Shown here in pieces: positions 35,778-43,950 of a stretch of DNA of 64,000 nucleotides. Position 1 is the first letter of the stretch; the number at the start of each line of letters is the position of its first letter. This stretch comes from Sphingomonas sp. ERG5 (GTDB lineage Bacteria; Pseudomonadota; Alphaproteobacteria; Sphingomonadales; Sphingomonadaceae): assembly GCF_000803065.1 (NCBI RefSeq), contig NZ_JSXI01000016.1, forward strand, positions 124,001 to 188,000, given 5' to 3'. The notes below the pieces were generated by a model. That model saw only the letters and a list, made by a program, of their open reading frames with translations. It was not told the DNA's origin and searched no databases. The position numbers and the translations under genes are program-made.

Positions 35778-36890
35778 TCACGTGCCGGTCGGTTCGGGCG
35801 CACCTGATGCAAAGATATGCTCGCCGCCCGGTCGCTGGCCCGACATCTCGATCGGCAGGGTCGGCAGCAGGGTTGTGGTCCCGTCGGGCAATGTCACCGC
35901 TTCCAGGCCGTTCGAGGCGCGCAGATGGGGGTCGTCGAACATATCCTCCGGCCGCGCGATCGCCGCGAAGGGCAGGCCCGATCCTTCCAGCCGCGTCAGT
36001 ATCTCGTCGCGCGTGAACGTCGTGGTGAGGGCGCGGATGCGCGGCAGGATGCGGTAGCGGGCCCGTACGCGGTCATTGTTCGCGCGCAAGGCCGGGTCGA
36101 CCCACAAATCGGCAAGGTCGAACAGGGCGCAGAATTTCTCCCACTGCGTGTCACTGACTACGCCGATAAAGACGGGGTGATCCTTGGTCTCGAATACATC
36201 ATAGATCGCCCAGGCCGAAACGCGCGACGGCATCGGCGCGGCGGCGGTGCCGGTCACGGCCTTTTGCGCCATATGCTGGCCGACCAGGTAAACGGTGGTT
36301 TCGAACAGCGACGCCAGCACTTTCTGACCACGGCCAGTGCGATGCCGTTCCTCGATCGCCGCCAGGATCGCGATCACGCCGAACATGCCGCCGGTCACGT
36401 CGATCACACTCGATCCCGCGCGCAGCGGCTGGCCGGGCGGGCCGGTCATGTAAGCGAGGCCGCCCATCATCTGCGCGACCTCGTCAAGGGCCGTGCGGTT
36501 CTCATAGGGGCCGGGCAGGAAACCCTTGAGCGAGCAATAGACCAGACGCGGGTTGTCGGCGGCCAGCGTGTCATAATCCAGGCCAAGCCGGTCAAGCGCG
36601 CCGGGGCGGAAATTTTCCACCACGATATCGGCATTGGCGACGAGTTGCTTCGCTTTCGCCAATCCCTCGGACGATTTCAAATCGAGGCACAGGCTGGATT
36701 TGTGGCGATTGTACATCGGGAAATAGCCCGCACCCGACCCGATCAGCCGCCGCGTGGGGTCCCCGCCCGGCGGTTCCACCCGGATCACTTCGGCGCCGAG
36801 CGCGGCGAGGATCGCGCCGGCTGCGGGGCCCATCACCATATGCGTGAATTCGACGACCGTCAGGCCGGCCAGCGGTGTCGGCGCGGTCAT
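35778..36890 (-). CDS. Class III (CaiB/BaiF) acyl-CoA transferase
   Basis: 370 residues. Family features: LTVVEFTHMVMGPAAGAILA, then GAEVIRVEPPGGDPTRR, RHKSSLCLDLKSSEG, ENFRPGALDRLG, and the catalytic Asp in TALDEVAQMMGG. The enzyme moves CoA from a donor such as succinyl-CoA to a carboxylic acid. It is the last gene of the minus-strand arm and overlaps the HMG-CoA-lyase-like gene by 4 bp, so I infer that it activates the acid which that lyase then cleaves; (R)- or (S)-citramalate or a related 3-hydroxy-3-methyl acid is a natural candidate. Confidence 0.9.
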   Translation of the reverse strand: MTAPTPLAGLTVVEFTHMVMGPAAGAILAALGAEVIRVEPPGGDPTRRLIGSGAGYFPMYNRHKSSLCLDLKSSEGLAKAKQLVANADIVVENFRPGALDRLGLDYDTLAADNPRLVYCSLKGFLPGPYENRTALDEVAQMMGGLAYMTGPPGQPLRAGSSVIDVTGGMFGVIAILAAIEERHRTGRGQKVLASLFETTVYLVGQHMAQKAVTGTAAAPMPSRVSAWAIYDVFETKDHPVFIGVVSDTQWEKFCALFDLADLWVDPALRANNDRVRARYRILPRIRALTTTFTRDEILTRLEGSGLPFAAIARPEDMFDDPHLRASNGLEAVTLPDGTTTLLPTLPIEMSGQRPGGEHIFASGAPEPTGT

Positions 36891-37810
36891 GCCGTGCGCA
36901 TTCCCAGGCCGAGCGGCAGGCCGGCATCGGGTGTGAAGCCGTACAGCGGTTCGCCGGGCAAGGCCGCTTCGACGATGCCACGCACTTGCATCAGCGCAAC
37001 GAGGTCGATCCCCGTCCTGTACCCCATTGCTTCAAGCATGAACGCCAGATCCTCCGTTACGATATTGCCCGATGCCCCCGGCGCGAACGGACAGCCGCCC
37101 AGGCCGCCGAGCGACGCGTCGAGCGTGGTGATGCCTTCATCCAGCCCGGCGAGCGCGTTGGCGAGGCCGAGGCCGCGGGTATTGTGCAAATGGAGGCTGT
37201 TGAGCCGATCCGCGCCGACCGCAGCCTTCACCTTGCGCACCAGCCGCCGCACCTGTGCGGGGTCGGCATAGCCGGTCGTGTCCGATAGCCCCACTTCGAC
37301 CGCCCCCGCCTCGATCGCGGCGACGGCAAGGCGCACCACCGTATCCTCCGGTACGAAGCCCTCGATCGTGCAGCCGAACGCGGTGGACAGGCCGACCTCG
37401 AAATGCGGCGGCACTTCTTCCTGCGCCACGCGCGCGGCGATCGCGGCGATTTCCGCGACCATTGCCGCATGATCCTTGCGGACATTCTTCAGGCTGTGCG
37501 TCTCGGACATCGAAAAGGGGAGGGAAAGCTTGTGCGCGCCGGCCGCAATGGCGCGTTCGGCGCCCTTCAGATTGGGCACCAGCACCGCCACGGCCAGGCC
37601 GGGAATCGTGCGGGCGAACGCGACCAGTTCGGCGGTGTCGGCCATTTGCGGCAACAGCGACGCGGGCACGAAACTGCCCACTTCGATTTCGCGCACCCCG
37701 GCGGCGGCTTCGGCCGCGATCCAGGCTTTCTTCGCGTCGAGCGGCATGACCCGGTCGATCGATTGCAAGCCGTCGCGCGGGCCGACCTCACTGATCAGGA
37801 TAGGGTTCAT
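36887..37810 (-). CDS. Hydroxymethylglutaryl-CoA lyase family enzyme
   Basis: 307 residues of HMGL-like TIM barrel: SEVGPRDGLQS at the N-terminus carries the metal Asp, VGLSDTTGYADPAQV and LHLHNTRGLGLANAL follow (H-x-H metal ligands), and the signature GGLGGCPFAPGASGN contains the catalytic-loop Cys. Enzymes of this type split 3-hydroxy-3-methyl-acyl-CoAs into acetyl-CoA plus a keto product. HMG-CoA itself or citramalyl-CoA are possible substrates; context with an aconitase-like hydratase and a CoA-transferase makes a methyl-branched C5 or C6 hydroxy acid likely. Overlaps both neighbours by 4 bp. Confidence 0.9.
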   Translation of the reverse strand: MNPILISEVGPRDGLQSIDRVMPLDAKKAWIAAEAAAGVREIEVGSFVPASLLPQMADTAELVAFARTIPGLAVAVLVPNLKGAERAIAAGAHKLSLPFSMSETHSLKNVRKDHAAMVAEIAAIAARVAQEEVPPHFEVGLSTAFGCTIEGFVPEDTVVRLAVAAIEAGAVEVGLSDTTGYADPAQVRRLVRKVKAAVGADRLNSLHLHNTRGLGLANALAGLDEGITTLDASLGGLGGCPFAPGASGNIVTEDLAFMLEAMGYRTGIDLVALMQVRGIVEAALPGEPLYGFTPDAGLPLGLGMRTA

Positions 37811-38427
37811 GATATGCTTTCCAGATAGACCCAGGGTCGCGCGATGCGATCGGCGGCGTGGAAGGCGGCGATCGCATCGCCCTGCCGCAAGGTGCGATCG
37901 ATCGCGTCGAGCCCTTCAGTCAGAATAACCTTGGTTTCGGGATCGATGTCGAACGAGACGGTAATCGTGCCTGAAACCAGAGTCTGCGTCGGCAAGTCGA
38001 TTGCGGCCGGCGCACCCGCATCGGCGATGGCCAGGATGGTCGCGGCATCGAGCACCACGGGGATGATGCCATTGGACACGCAATTTCCCCGGAAGATCGG
38101 GGCAAAGCTTGGTGCGACGATGGCGCGGACACCATATTCGCCCAGCGCCCATACGGCGTGTTCGCGGCTCGACCCGCAGCCGAAATTCGCTCCCGCCAGC
38201 AGGATCGGGGCGTGAGCGAAGCGGGGGTCGTTGAGGATGAACGAAGGATCGGGCATGCGGCTGCCCGCCGCCAGATAGCGCCAGTCGGCAAACAGGCCCT
38301 CGGCAAGGCCGGTCTTGGCGACGCCCTTGATCTCCCGCGACGGGATGATGGCGTCGGTATCGACATTGGCGCGCAACAGCGGCGCGGCGACACCGACGAT
38401 GTGCCGAACGGGCGCGAAACCTGCCAT
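37807..38427 (-). CDS. Aconitase-superfamily hydratase, small (LeuD-like) subunit
   Basis: 206 residues. The swivel domain is clear: LLRANVDTDAIIPSREIKGV, then GANFGCGSSREHAVWALGEY and VAPSFAPIFRGNCVSNGIIP, all substrate-binding segments of LeuD/IPM isomerase small subunits. It pairs with the large subunit encoded just before (one-base overlap). There is no leuA or leuB here, and the pair sits between catabolic genes, so I read it as a hydratase for a maleate-type acid (citraconate or dimethylmaleate hydratases are such heterodimers) rather than leucine synthesis. The frame upstream of the ATG is noise. Confidence 0.9.
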   Translation of the reverse strand: MAGFAPVRHIVGVAAPLLRANVDTDAIIPSREIKGVAKTGLAEGLFADWRYLAAGSRMPDPSFILNDPRFAHAPILLAGANFGCGSSREHAVWALGEYGVRAIVAPSFAPIFRGNCVSNGIIPVVLDAATILAIADAGAPAAIDLPTQTLVSGTITVSFDIDPETKVILTEGLDAIDRTLRQGDAIAAFHAADRIARPWVYLESIS

Positions 38428-39836
38428 CAGAGCGCCTCCACCCTGGCGATCACGCGGGGATCGGCAATGGCGCCAGCGATTGCGCTTGCCGCGACCATCT
38501 CCGGACTGGCGATATGCGTCCGAATACCTGGACCTTGTCGCCCCTCGAAATTGCGATTGGTCGATGAGATCACCCGCGATCCCGGCGCAAAACCGTCGCC
38601 GCCGGCATAGAAACACAGCGAACAGCCGCTCATGCGCCATTCGAACCCGGCGGCGGTGAAGATACGATCGAGCCCCTCGGCCTCTGCCGCGCGCCGAACT
38701 GCCGATGATCCCGGCACGACGATCGCCGTCACGCCCGGCGCCACCCGGCGGCCGTCGAGAATCGCGGCCGCGCGCCGCAAGTCGGACAAGCGACTATTGG
38801 TGCAGCTGCCGATAAAGGCCGCGTCGATCGGAATGCCGCGTAACGGCTGACCGGCGTCGAGCGCCATATAATCGAGTGCGCGCGCATGGCTTTCAGCGTC
38901 GCCGATACGTGCCGGTGGAACGACGGCGGAGATCGGGACCGAGCTTTGCGGACTGGTGCCCCAGCTGACCATTGGTTCGATCGAGCTTGCGTCGATCGCG
39001 ATCTCACGATCGAAGCGCGCGCCCGGCTCGGTCGCGAGCGTGCGCCAGGTCGCCAGCGCTGCTTCCCACGCGGCACCGCGGGGCGCGAAACGGCGGCCGT
39101 CGAGATAGGCGAACACCGCTTCGTCGGGCGCGACGAACCCGGTCACCGCGGAGAATTCGGTGGCCATGTTGCACAGGGTCAGACGGCCCTCGATATCGAG
39201 CGCGCGTACCGCTTCTCCCGCGAATTCGATCGCATGGCCCTTGCCGCCGCCCGCGCCATGGGTGGCGATCAGGGCAAGGGCCATGTCCTTCGCCGTCACG
39301 CCCGGTGCGAGCCGGCCGTCGAACGTCACGCGCATCGCCTTGGGCTTCGACATGCGTAGCGTGCCCGTCGCCATGGCATGCTCCGCCTCGGTCGAACCGA
39401 TGCCCCAGGCGAGCGCGCCCAGCGCGCCCTGGCTGCAACTATGGCTGTCCGGACAGACCAAAGTGACGCCGGGCAGGACGATGGCGAGCTCGGGCGAGAT
39501 GACATGGACGATCCCCTGATCGGGGTCCTGAACATCGAACAGCCGGATGCCAGCCTTGCGCGTTTCCTCGCGGGTTGCGTCGAGAAAGACATCGCCGCCC
39601 GGCACGCGCGATCCCGTGCGCCCCGGCAACGTATCGACGATATGGTCGGTGACCGCGAAGACCCGGCCGGGATCGAGTACATGGCGGCCCGAGGCCGCCA
39701 GCGACCGCAGCGCGATCGATCCGGTCCGCTCATGCAGGAAGATCCGGTCGATCGCGATCAGATCTTCACCCGCACTCAATGACGCCACGACATGCGCGTC
39801 CCACAATTTGGTCAAGAGAGTGCGCGGATTTGTCAT
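38427..39836 (-). CDS. Aconitase-superfamily hydratase, large (LeuC-like) subunit
   Basis: 469 residues. Ligands of the [4Fe-4S] cluster are in CPDSHSCSQGALGALAWGIG, FIGSCTNSR and SGCSLCFYAG. Other family segments: TDHIVDTLPG, STNRNFEGRQG. It belongs to the LeuC/homoaconitase group and works with the LeuD-like subunit to add or remove water across a dicarboxylic acid. It leads the four-gene set ending in the CoA-transferase. A weak version of the locus operator half-site lies just upstream around 39848-39857, and 67 bp separate it from the gene before, so it may have its own promoter. Confidence 0.9.
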   Translation of the reverse strand: MTNPRTLLTKLWDAHVVASLSAGEDLIAIDRIFLHERTGSIALRSLAASGRHVLDPGRVFAVTDHIVDTLPGRTGSRVPGGDVFLDATREETRKAGIRLFDVQDPDQGIVHVISPELAIVLPGVTLVCPDSHSCSQGALGALAWGIGSTEAEHAMATGTLRMSKPKAMRVTFDGRLAPGVTAKDMALALIATHGAGGGKGHAIEFAGEAVRALDIEGRLTLCNMATEFSAVTGFVAPDEAVFAYLDGRRFAPRGAAWEAALATWRTLATEPGARFDREIAIDASSIEPMVSWGTSPQSSVPISAVVPPARIGDAESHARALDYMALDAGQPLRGIPIDAAFIGSCTNSRLSDLRRAAAILDGRRVAPGVTAIVVPGSSAVRRAAEAEGLDRIFTAAGFEWRMSGCSLCFYAGGDGFAPGSRVISSTNRNFEGRQGPGIRTHIASPEMVAASAIAGAIADPRVIARVEAL

Positions 39837-39903
39837 AACTCTATGTCTAATGTCCTACGCGTCATATACGGGAAATTCAATCTCTTCGGCCCCGGCGGGT
39901 CGA

Positions 39904-40389
39904 TCAATAGACGATGTTTTTCGCCGCAAGGCGAGCGTGCAGCGCGGCGTCGACCGCATCCTCGTGCGCGCGGCGCAATTGGACGATCGAAGCAAGCGGC
40001 GCTTCGACATAATGGAACATGCGCCAGCCCTCCGGCTTGCGACGCATCGCGGTAGTGATCCTGACCGGGCCGCCGAACGGCTTCGGGTAAAGGCGCGAGC
40101 CGGGAATATAGGTGCTCCAGTTCGCGTCGAACAACGCGATGGCAAGCCCTGGCGCGGCTTCTTTTACCGTCAGGTTCCGCCAGGTCACCAGCCGTTCGGA
40201 TTTCGAGCGGTCGACATTCCAATACCCGAGCACCGCATCCCAGCCGATATGCGGATCGCATTCTTCGGCGAGATAGATCGGCACTGCCTCGTCTTCGTCC
40301 CATAGGGCCGTCATCGCGGGCACGTCATAGCGATTCCATGCCTCGAAATAGGCGTCGAGATAGTCGGTGATGGCCTGATCGATCGACAT
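39904..40389 (-). CDS. NTF2-like (SnoaL/DUF4440-type) protein
   Basis: 161 residues starting MSIDQAITDYLDAYFEAWNR, a classic first helix of the NTF2-like cone fold, followed by YDVPAMTALWDEDEAVPIYL and a beta-rich half with PVRITTAMRRKPEGWRMFHY. This fold hosts isomerases, dehydratases and small accessory proteins. It begins two bases after the aldehyde dehydrogenase stop, so it is part of the same operon. Without a close relative I cannot say whether it is catalytic (for example a ketosteroid-isomerase-like tautomerase) or an uncharacterised accessory. Confidence 0.78.
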   Translation of the reverse strand: MSIDQAITDYLDAYFEAWNRYDVPAMTALWDEDEAVPIYLAEECDPHIGWDAVLGYWNVDRSKSERLVTWRNLTVKEAAPGLAIALFDANWSTYIPGSRLYPKPFGGPVRITTAMRRKPEGWRMFHYVEAPLASIVQLRRAHEDAVDAALHARLAAKNIVY

Positions 40390-40391
40390 GG

Positions 40392-41876
40392 TCACGCTCC
40401 CTGCTGCATGCCGAGCTTGCGCAGCGTCAGGGGGCGACGCGGGATGCTGACGGCCTTTTGGCGGGTGTAGAATGCCTCTCCGGCGCGGCCGCCTTCGGCC
40501 CCGACGCCTGAATCGCGATAGCCGCCAAAGGGCGCGCGCAATTCCCGCATCATCGGCGTGTTGCACCAGACGATGCCGCTCGACAGCCGGTCCTGCGCTT
40601 CCATGACCGTCGCGATATCCTGCGACCAGACATAGCTGACCAGGCCGAAGCGCGTGCCGTTGGCGAGCGCATAGGCTTCCTCGGCGGTGTCGAAGACGGT
40701 CACCGCGGCGAAGGGGCCGAAAATCTCTTCCTGGCAGATGCGGTCGTCGATGCTGTCGACCGCGACCACGGTTGGTTCGATATAATTGCCGCGCTCGAAA
40801 CCGGGCGCGCGGCGGCCACCCGTCAGGATGTGCACGCCCGGGCGTTCGGTGACCGGCACGAAGCCGAGCACATGATCGAGATGACGGCGCGAGGCGAGGG
40901 GGCCGATCTCCGTACCGGCCTCGAGCGGGTGGCCGATGCGCAGCGCCTTGGTACGCGCGATGAACGCTTCGACGAAGCGTCCGGCTATGCCGCGCTGGAC
41001 CAGGATGCGCGATCCGGCCAGGCATTGCTGGCCATTAGTGGTGAAGATGCTGAGCAAGGCGGCGTCGAGCGCCTGATCGAAGTCCGCCGTGTCGAAGATG
41101 ATGTTGGCCGACTTGCCACCCAGTTCCATCGTTGCCGGCTTCAGGCCAGCGCCCGCCGCCGCCATGATCGCGCGCCCGGTCGCGGTGCCGCCGGTGAACG
41201 AGACGAGATCGACATCGTCATGCCGGACGAGCTGGTCGCCGGTGGTCGCGCCGCGCCCGTTGAGCAGATTGACGACGCCCGCCGGCACGCCGGCCTTTTG
41301 CAGCAACTCGACGAGCAGATTGACGCCCAGCGGCGCCTGTTCGGCGGGCTTGATCACGCAGGAATTGCCGAAAGCGATCGCCGAGGCGATCTTCATCGAA
41401 CCGAGTGCGATCGGCGCGTTCCAGGGCGAGATCAAGGCCGCGACGCCGACCGGCTCGCGGCGGACGAAGGTCAGATAATTTGGATCCTGCTCATAGAGTT
41501 CAGCGGTCGCCTGGCCGATATAATCAGCGAAGAAACGGAAATTATACGCCGATCGCGCCACCTGGCGATCGCGCACCTGCCCGATCGGGATGCCGGTATT
41601 GGCGCATTCCAGCGCGGCCAGCTCATCGGTCGCGCCATCGATCGCGTCGGCGCATGCGCGCAGCACGGCCTGGCGGCTTTCCACATCCATGCGGCGCCAT
41701 GGTCCGGTTTCGAACGCGCGCCGTGCCGAGGCGACGGCGCGATCGACCAGCGCCGGTTCCGCCTCGGCGATTTCGACGATCGTCTCTTCGCTGGCGGGAT
41801 CGATCACCGGAATCGGCGCGCCTGCTGCGGTCGGGATGATCTTGCCGTCGATGATGGCGCTGATGGCTGAGGTCAT
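40392..41876 (-). CDS. NAD(P)-dependent aldehyde dehydrogenase
   Basis: 494 residues, full-length ALDH superfamily. N-terminal NAD fold with ISPWNAPIALGSMKIASAIA and SFTGGTATGRAIM, catalytic Glu in MELGGKSANIIF, catalytic Cys in TNGQQCLAGSR near residue 290, and EEIFGPFAAVTVF at the C-terminal side. Sequence style is that of the HpaE/BetB-like group oxidising aromatic-derived semialdehydes or small aldehydes. It overlaps the Asp/Glu-racemase-like gene by 4 bp and so acts in the same pathway as the flavin monooxygenase two genes upstream, oxidising an aldehyde intermediate. Confidence 0.93.
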   Translation of the reverse strand: MTSAISAIIDGKIIPTAAGAPIPVIDPASEETIVEIAEAEPALVDRAVASARRAFETGPWRRMDVESRQAVLRACADAIDGATDELAALECANTGIPIGQVRDRQVARSAYNFRFFADYIGQATAELYEQDPNYLTFVRREPVGVAALISPWNAPIALGSMKIASAIAFGNSCVIKPAEQAPLGVNLLVELLQKAGVPAGVVNLLNGRGATTGDQLVRHDDVDLVSFTGGTATGRAIMAAAGAGLKPATMELGGKSANIIFDTADFDQALDAALLSIFTTNGQQCLAGSRILVQRGIAGRFVEAFIARTKALRIGHPLEAGTEIGPLASRRHLDHVLGFVPVTERPGVHILTGGRRAPGFERGNYIEPTVVAVDSIDDRICQEEIFGPFAAVTVFDTAEEAYALANGTRFGLVSYVWSQDIATVMEAQDRLSSGIVWCNTPMMRELRAPFGGYRDSGVGAEGGRAGEAFYTRQKAVSIPRRPLTLRKLGMQQGA

Positions 41877-42619
41877 GACGAAGATCCTTCGGTTGCGGCA
41901 CGACAGCGTGCGCGCCAGTCGGGGAGGGGTAGGCCAAGCTGGTCGAGCAGGGCCTCGGCCAAAGCGAGATTGGACGAGATGATCGGGGGCAGATTCGGCG
42001 GCGGGTCGGCGAGTAGCGGCAGGGACGGCATGCCCGAGCCGGTGATGAGAATCGCATCGACCGCAAGATCGCCCAGGCTGAGCAGCGCGGCGCGCGCGTC
42101 TTCACTGTCGAGCGCATAGATGCCGCGCGTGTCATGACCGGCGATGGCGACCGATCCGATGCCGGCCGGCGCAAACCCTTGCCGGGTCCAGTACGCGCTG
42201 GCGGCCGTGCCCAGCGCCGGCGGGTAAGGCGAGACCAGCGCGATGCGGCGTGCGCCGAGCGCGCGCAATTTCCAGGCGATGGCGGCGGCGGCGGTGATGA
42301 CGGGATAACCGAAACGCGCCTGTGCGGCGGCAATGATTTCCGCCTCCCGCGCCGGTTCGATCAGATAGGAGGCGGCCGTGCAGGCAAAGCCGAAAACATG
42401 CGGCCGAAGCGTATCGAACAGGGTCAGCGCATCGTCGAGTCGCTCGATATAGGCGCGCAATCGGTCCTCGGATGCGGCGGCGTCGCTGGTCAGGCGCGTG
42501 GTGACGCGCGTCACGGTGGGCGGCAACAGAATGGCCATTTCCGCCTCGACCGTCGGATTGGCTTGCGGCGTACCGATTCCGATCATGCCATGGCGGCCAT
42601 AGCCGTGCGCGCTGGTCAT
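41873..42619 (-). CDS. Asp/Glu racemase superfamily protein, maleate isomerase/arylmalonate decarboxylase-like
   Basis: 248 residues. The opening GMIGIGTPQANPTVEAEMAI and the first active-site segment FGFACTAASYLIEP (Cys80) fit maleate cis-trans isomerases and arylmalonate decarboxylases. In the second active-site loop, ILITGSGMPSL (190-200), the Cys expected of two-Cys racemases and isomerases is replaced by Gly/Ser. A one-Cys enzyme could still be a decarboxylase- or hydrolase-like member. Overlaps neighbours by 4 bp on both sides. In nicotinate-type pathways a maleate isomerase acts after a maleamate amidase, and an isochorismatase-type amidase is present in this locus. Confidence 0.8.
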   Translation of the reverse strand: MTSAHGYGRHGMIGIGTPQANPTVEAEMAILLPPTVTRVTTRLTSDAAASEDRLRAYIERLDDALTLFDTLRPHVFGFACTAASYLIEPAREAEIIAAAQARFGYPVITAAAAIAWKLRALGARRIALVSPYPPALGTAASAYWTRQGFAPAGIGSVAIAGHDTRGIYALDSEDARAALLSLGDLAVDAILITGSGMPSLPLLADPPPNLPPIISSNLALAEALLDQLGLPLPDWRARCRAATEGSSS

Positions 42620-43818
42620 GCGATGGTGGCCGCTTGGCGCAAGCCCGCGATCATCGAGCTTTTCAGCAAATGCTCACGGCATGCGACGGGGTCGTCTGCG
42701 ATACGGCGCAGATCGGCGAGCATCTCGCGCCGCCTGGCGATGTCGCGCTCCTGCATGCGCGCACGGTTGCGGTCGGACTGCCCCAGTATCTCCGCTTCGG
42801 CCACCGGACGGCGGCGGCGCGTGTAACGATCCAGGATCGCGTCGTCAGTGCCGTGCCAGACCTGGGCGAGCGTATCGACCAGTTCGAACGCGTCATGGAT
42901 GCCGCCGTTCATGCCCATTCCGCCCGAGGGTGAATTGACATGCGCGGCATCGCCGGCGAGCAGTACGCGACCGGCGCGATAGCTGTCGACGATGCGCATG
43001 TGAATCCGATAGGCGCGGGTCTCCAGCACCTCGTAATCGGTGTCGCGCGGTACGATCGCCTGCAGCTTGCGCTGGATGCTCTCCGGCCTGAGCCCGTCCT
43101 CGATCGACTCGCCCTCATCCGGGTAAAGGCTGCAGCGCCACAGGTCGGGCAACCGCAACAGGCTGAACGTGCCTTTCGCCTTCCACACATAATTGACGTT
43201 TGACAGGCCAGGCAGATGCTCCTCGAACGGGAAGCGCGTCGTGCCGAGAATCGTCGTTTCCGGATAGGTCTTGCCTTCGAAGACAAAGCCCAGGCCGCGC
43301 CGGGCCACGCTGCGCGACCCGTCCGCGCCGATCAGGTAGCGGCCCGCGACACTTATCGATTCGCCTTTCTCGCGGAAGGTCACCGTGACGCTGTCGGCAT
43401 GCTGCGCGATCGCCTCGACTCGCGCGCCCATCCGGACTTCGCCCCTGGCTTCGGCCAGGACCTGGTCGAGCAACAGGCGGCACAGCTTCGATTGCTCGCA
43501 TTGCAGGCGATAGGGATGGCGCGTGTCGGCGGCGATCGCGGCGAGATCGAACACCGCGCGCTCGCCGGTTTCGTGCATGCGGATTTGCCAGGTCGGGCTG
43601 ATCAGGCCCATCGCGATCAACGGCGCGGCAATGCCCTGATCGTCAAGCAGGTCGAGCGTCGGCGGGTGGAAGGTCGAGGCGCGCAGATCCTCGGCCAGTT
43701 GCTCCTCGGCTTCCAGCAGCAGGAACGGGATGTTACGGCGGCCGAGCAGCAACGCCGCGACCAGCCCGACCGGCCCCGCCCCGGCAATAATGACCCTGTT
43801 TCGATCCGTGCTTGACAC
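42616..43818 (-). CDS. FAD-dependent aromatic monooxygenase (PHBH/TfdB group)
   Basis: 400 residues from GTG (seven bases after GGGGAG); a TTG one codon upstream is an alternative. FAD/NAD motifs in order: VIIAGAGPVGLVAALLLGRR (GxGxxG), the DG motif YLIGADGSRSVARRGL, and the GD motif RVLLAGDAAHVNSPSGGMGM followed by NGGIHDAFELV. These flavoproteins hydroxylate aromatic or N-heteroaromatic rings using NAD(P)H and O2. It is the first gene of the minus-strand arm and is divergent from the methyltransferase-fold gene, with an operator-like palindrome between. Probably starts or continues ring oxidation of the substrate. Confidence 0.92.
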   Translation of the reverse strand: MSSTDRNRVIIAGAGPVGLVAALLLGRRNIPFLLLEAEEQLAEDLRASTFHPPTLDLLDDQGIAAPLIAMGLISPTWQIRMHETGERAVFDLAAIAADTRHPYRLQCEQSKLCRLLLDQVLAEARGEVRMGARVEAIAQHADSVTVTFREKGESISVAGRYLIGADGSRSVARRGLGFVFEGKTYPETTILGTTRFPFEEHLPGLSNVNYVWKAKGTFSLLRLPDLWRCSLYPDEGESIEDGLRPESIQRKLQAIVPRDTDYEVLETRAYRIHMRIVDSYRAGRVLLAGDAAHVNSPSGGMGMNGGIHDAFELVDTLAQVWHGTDDAILDRYTRRRRPVAEAEILGQSDRNRARMQERDIARRREMLADLRRIADDPVACREHLLKSSMIAGLRQAATIA

Positions 43819-43838
43819 CAAGCCGCTCCCCGTCGATG

Positions 43839-43863
43839 ATTTGTCCTAGATGTATGGCAAATG
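43839..43863. promoter_or_regulatory. Operator-like inverted repeat, site 1 of the locus (divergent promoter)
   Basis: 25 bases beginning ATTTGTCCTA and ending GGCAAATG; the right arm inverted reads ATTTGCC. It sits between the divergent monooxygenase and methyltransferase-fold genes, 21 bases before the GTG of the former. The same half-site recurs at three other promoters of the locus, so this is a candidate binding site of the GntR regulator encoded at 53618. Confidence 0.55.
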
Positions 43864-43950
43864 AGATCGACGCAACGTCTTTTTTCGCTCTTTGCGTTGT
43901 GAGCCCATCCGGACGGGGATACCGTGGCGGATCGTTTGAGGAGATCGACG

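Noticed and set aside
37807-39836. LeuC/LeuD reading as leucine biosynthesis
   Set aside because: No leuA or leuB nearby, and the pair overlaps CoA-transferase and lyase genes of a catabolic operon.
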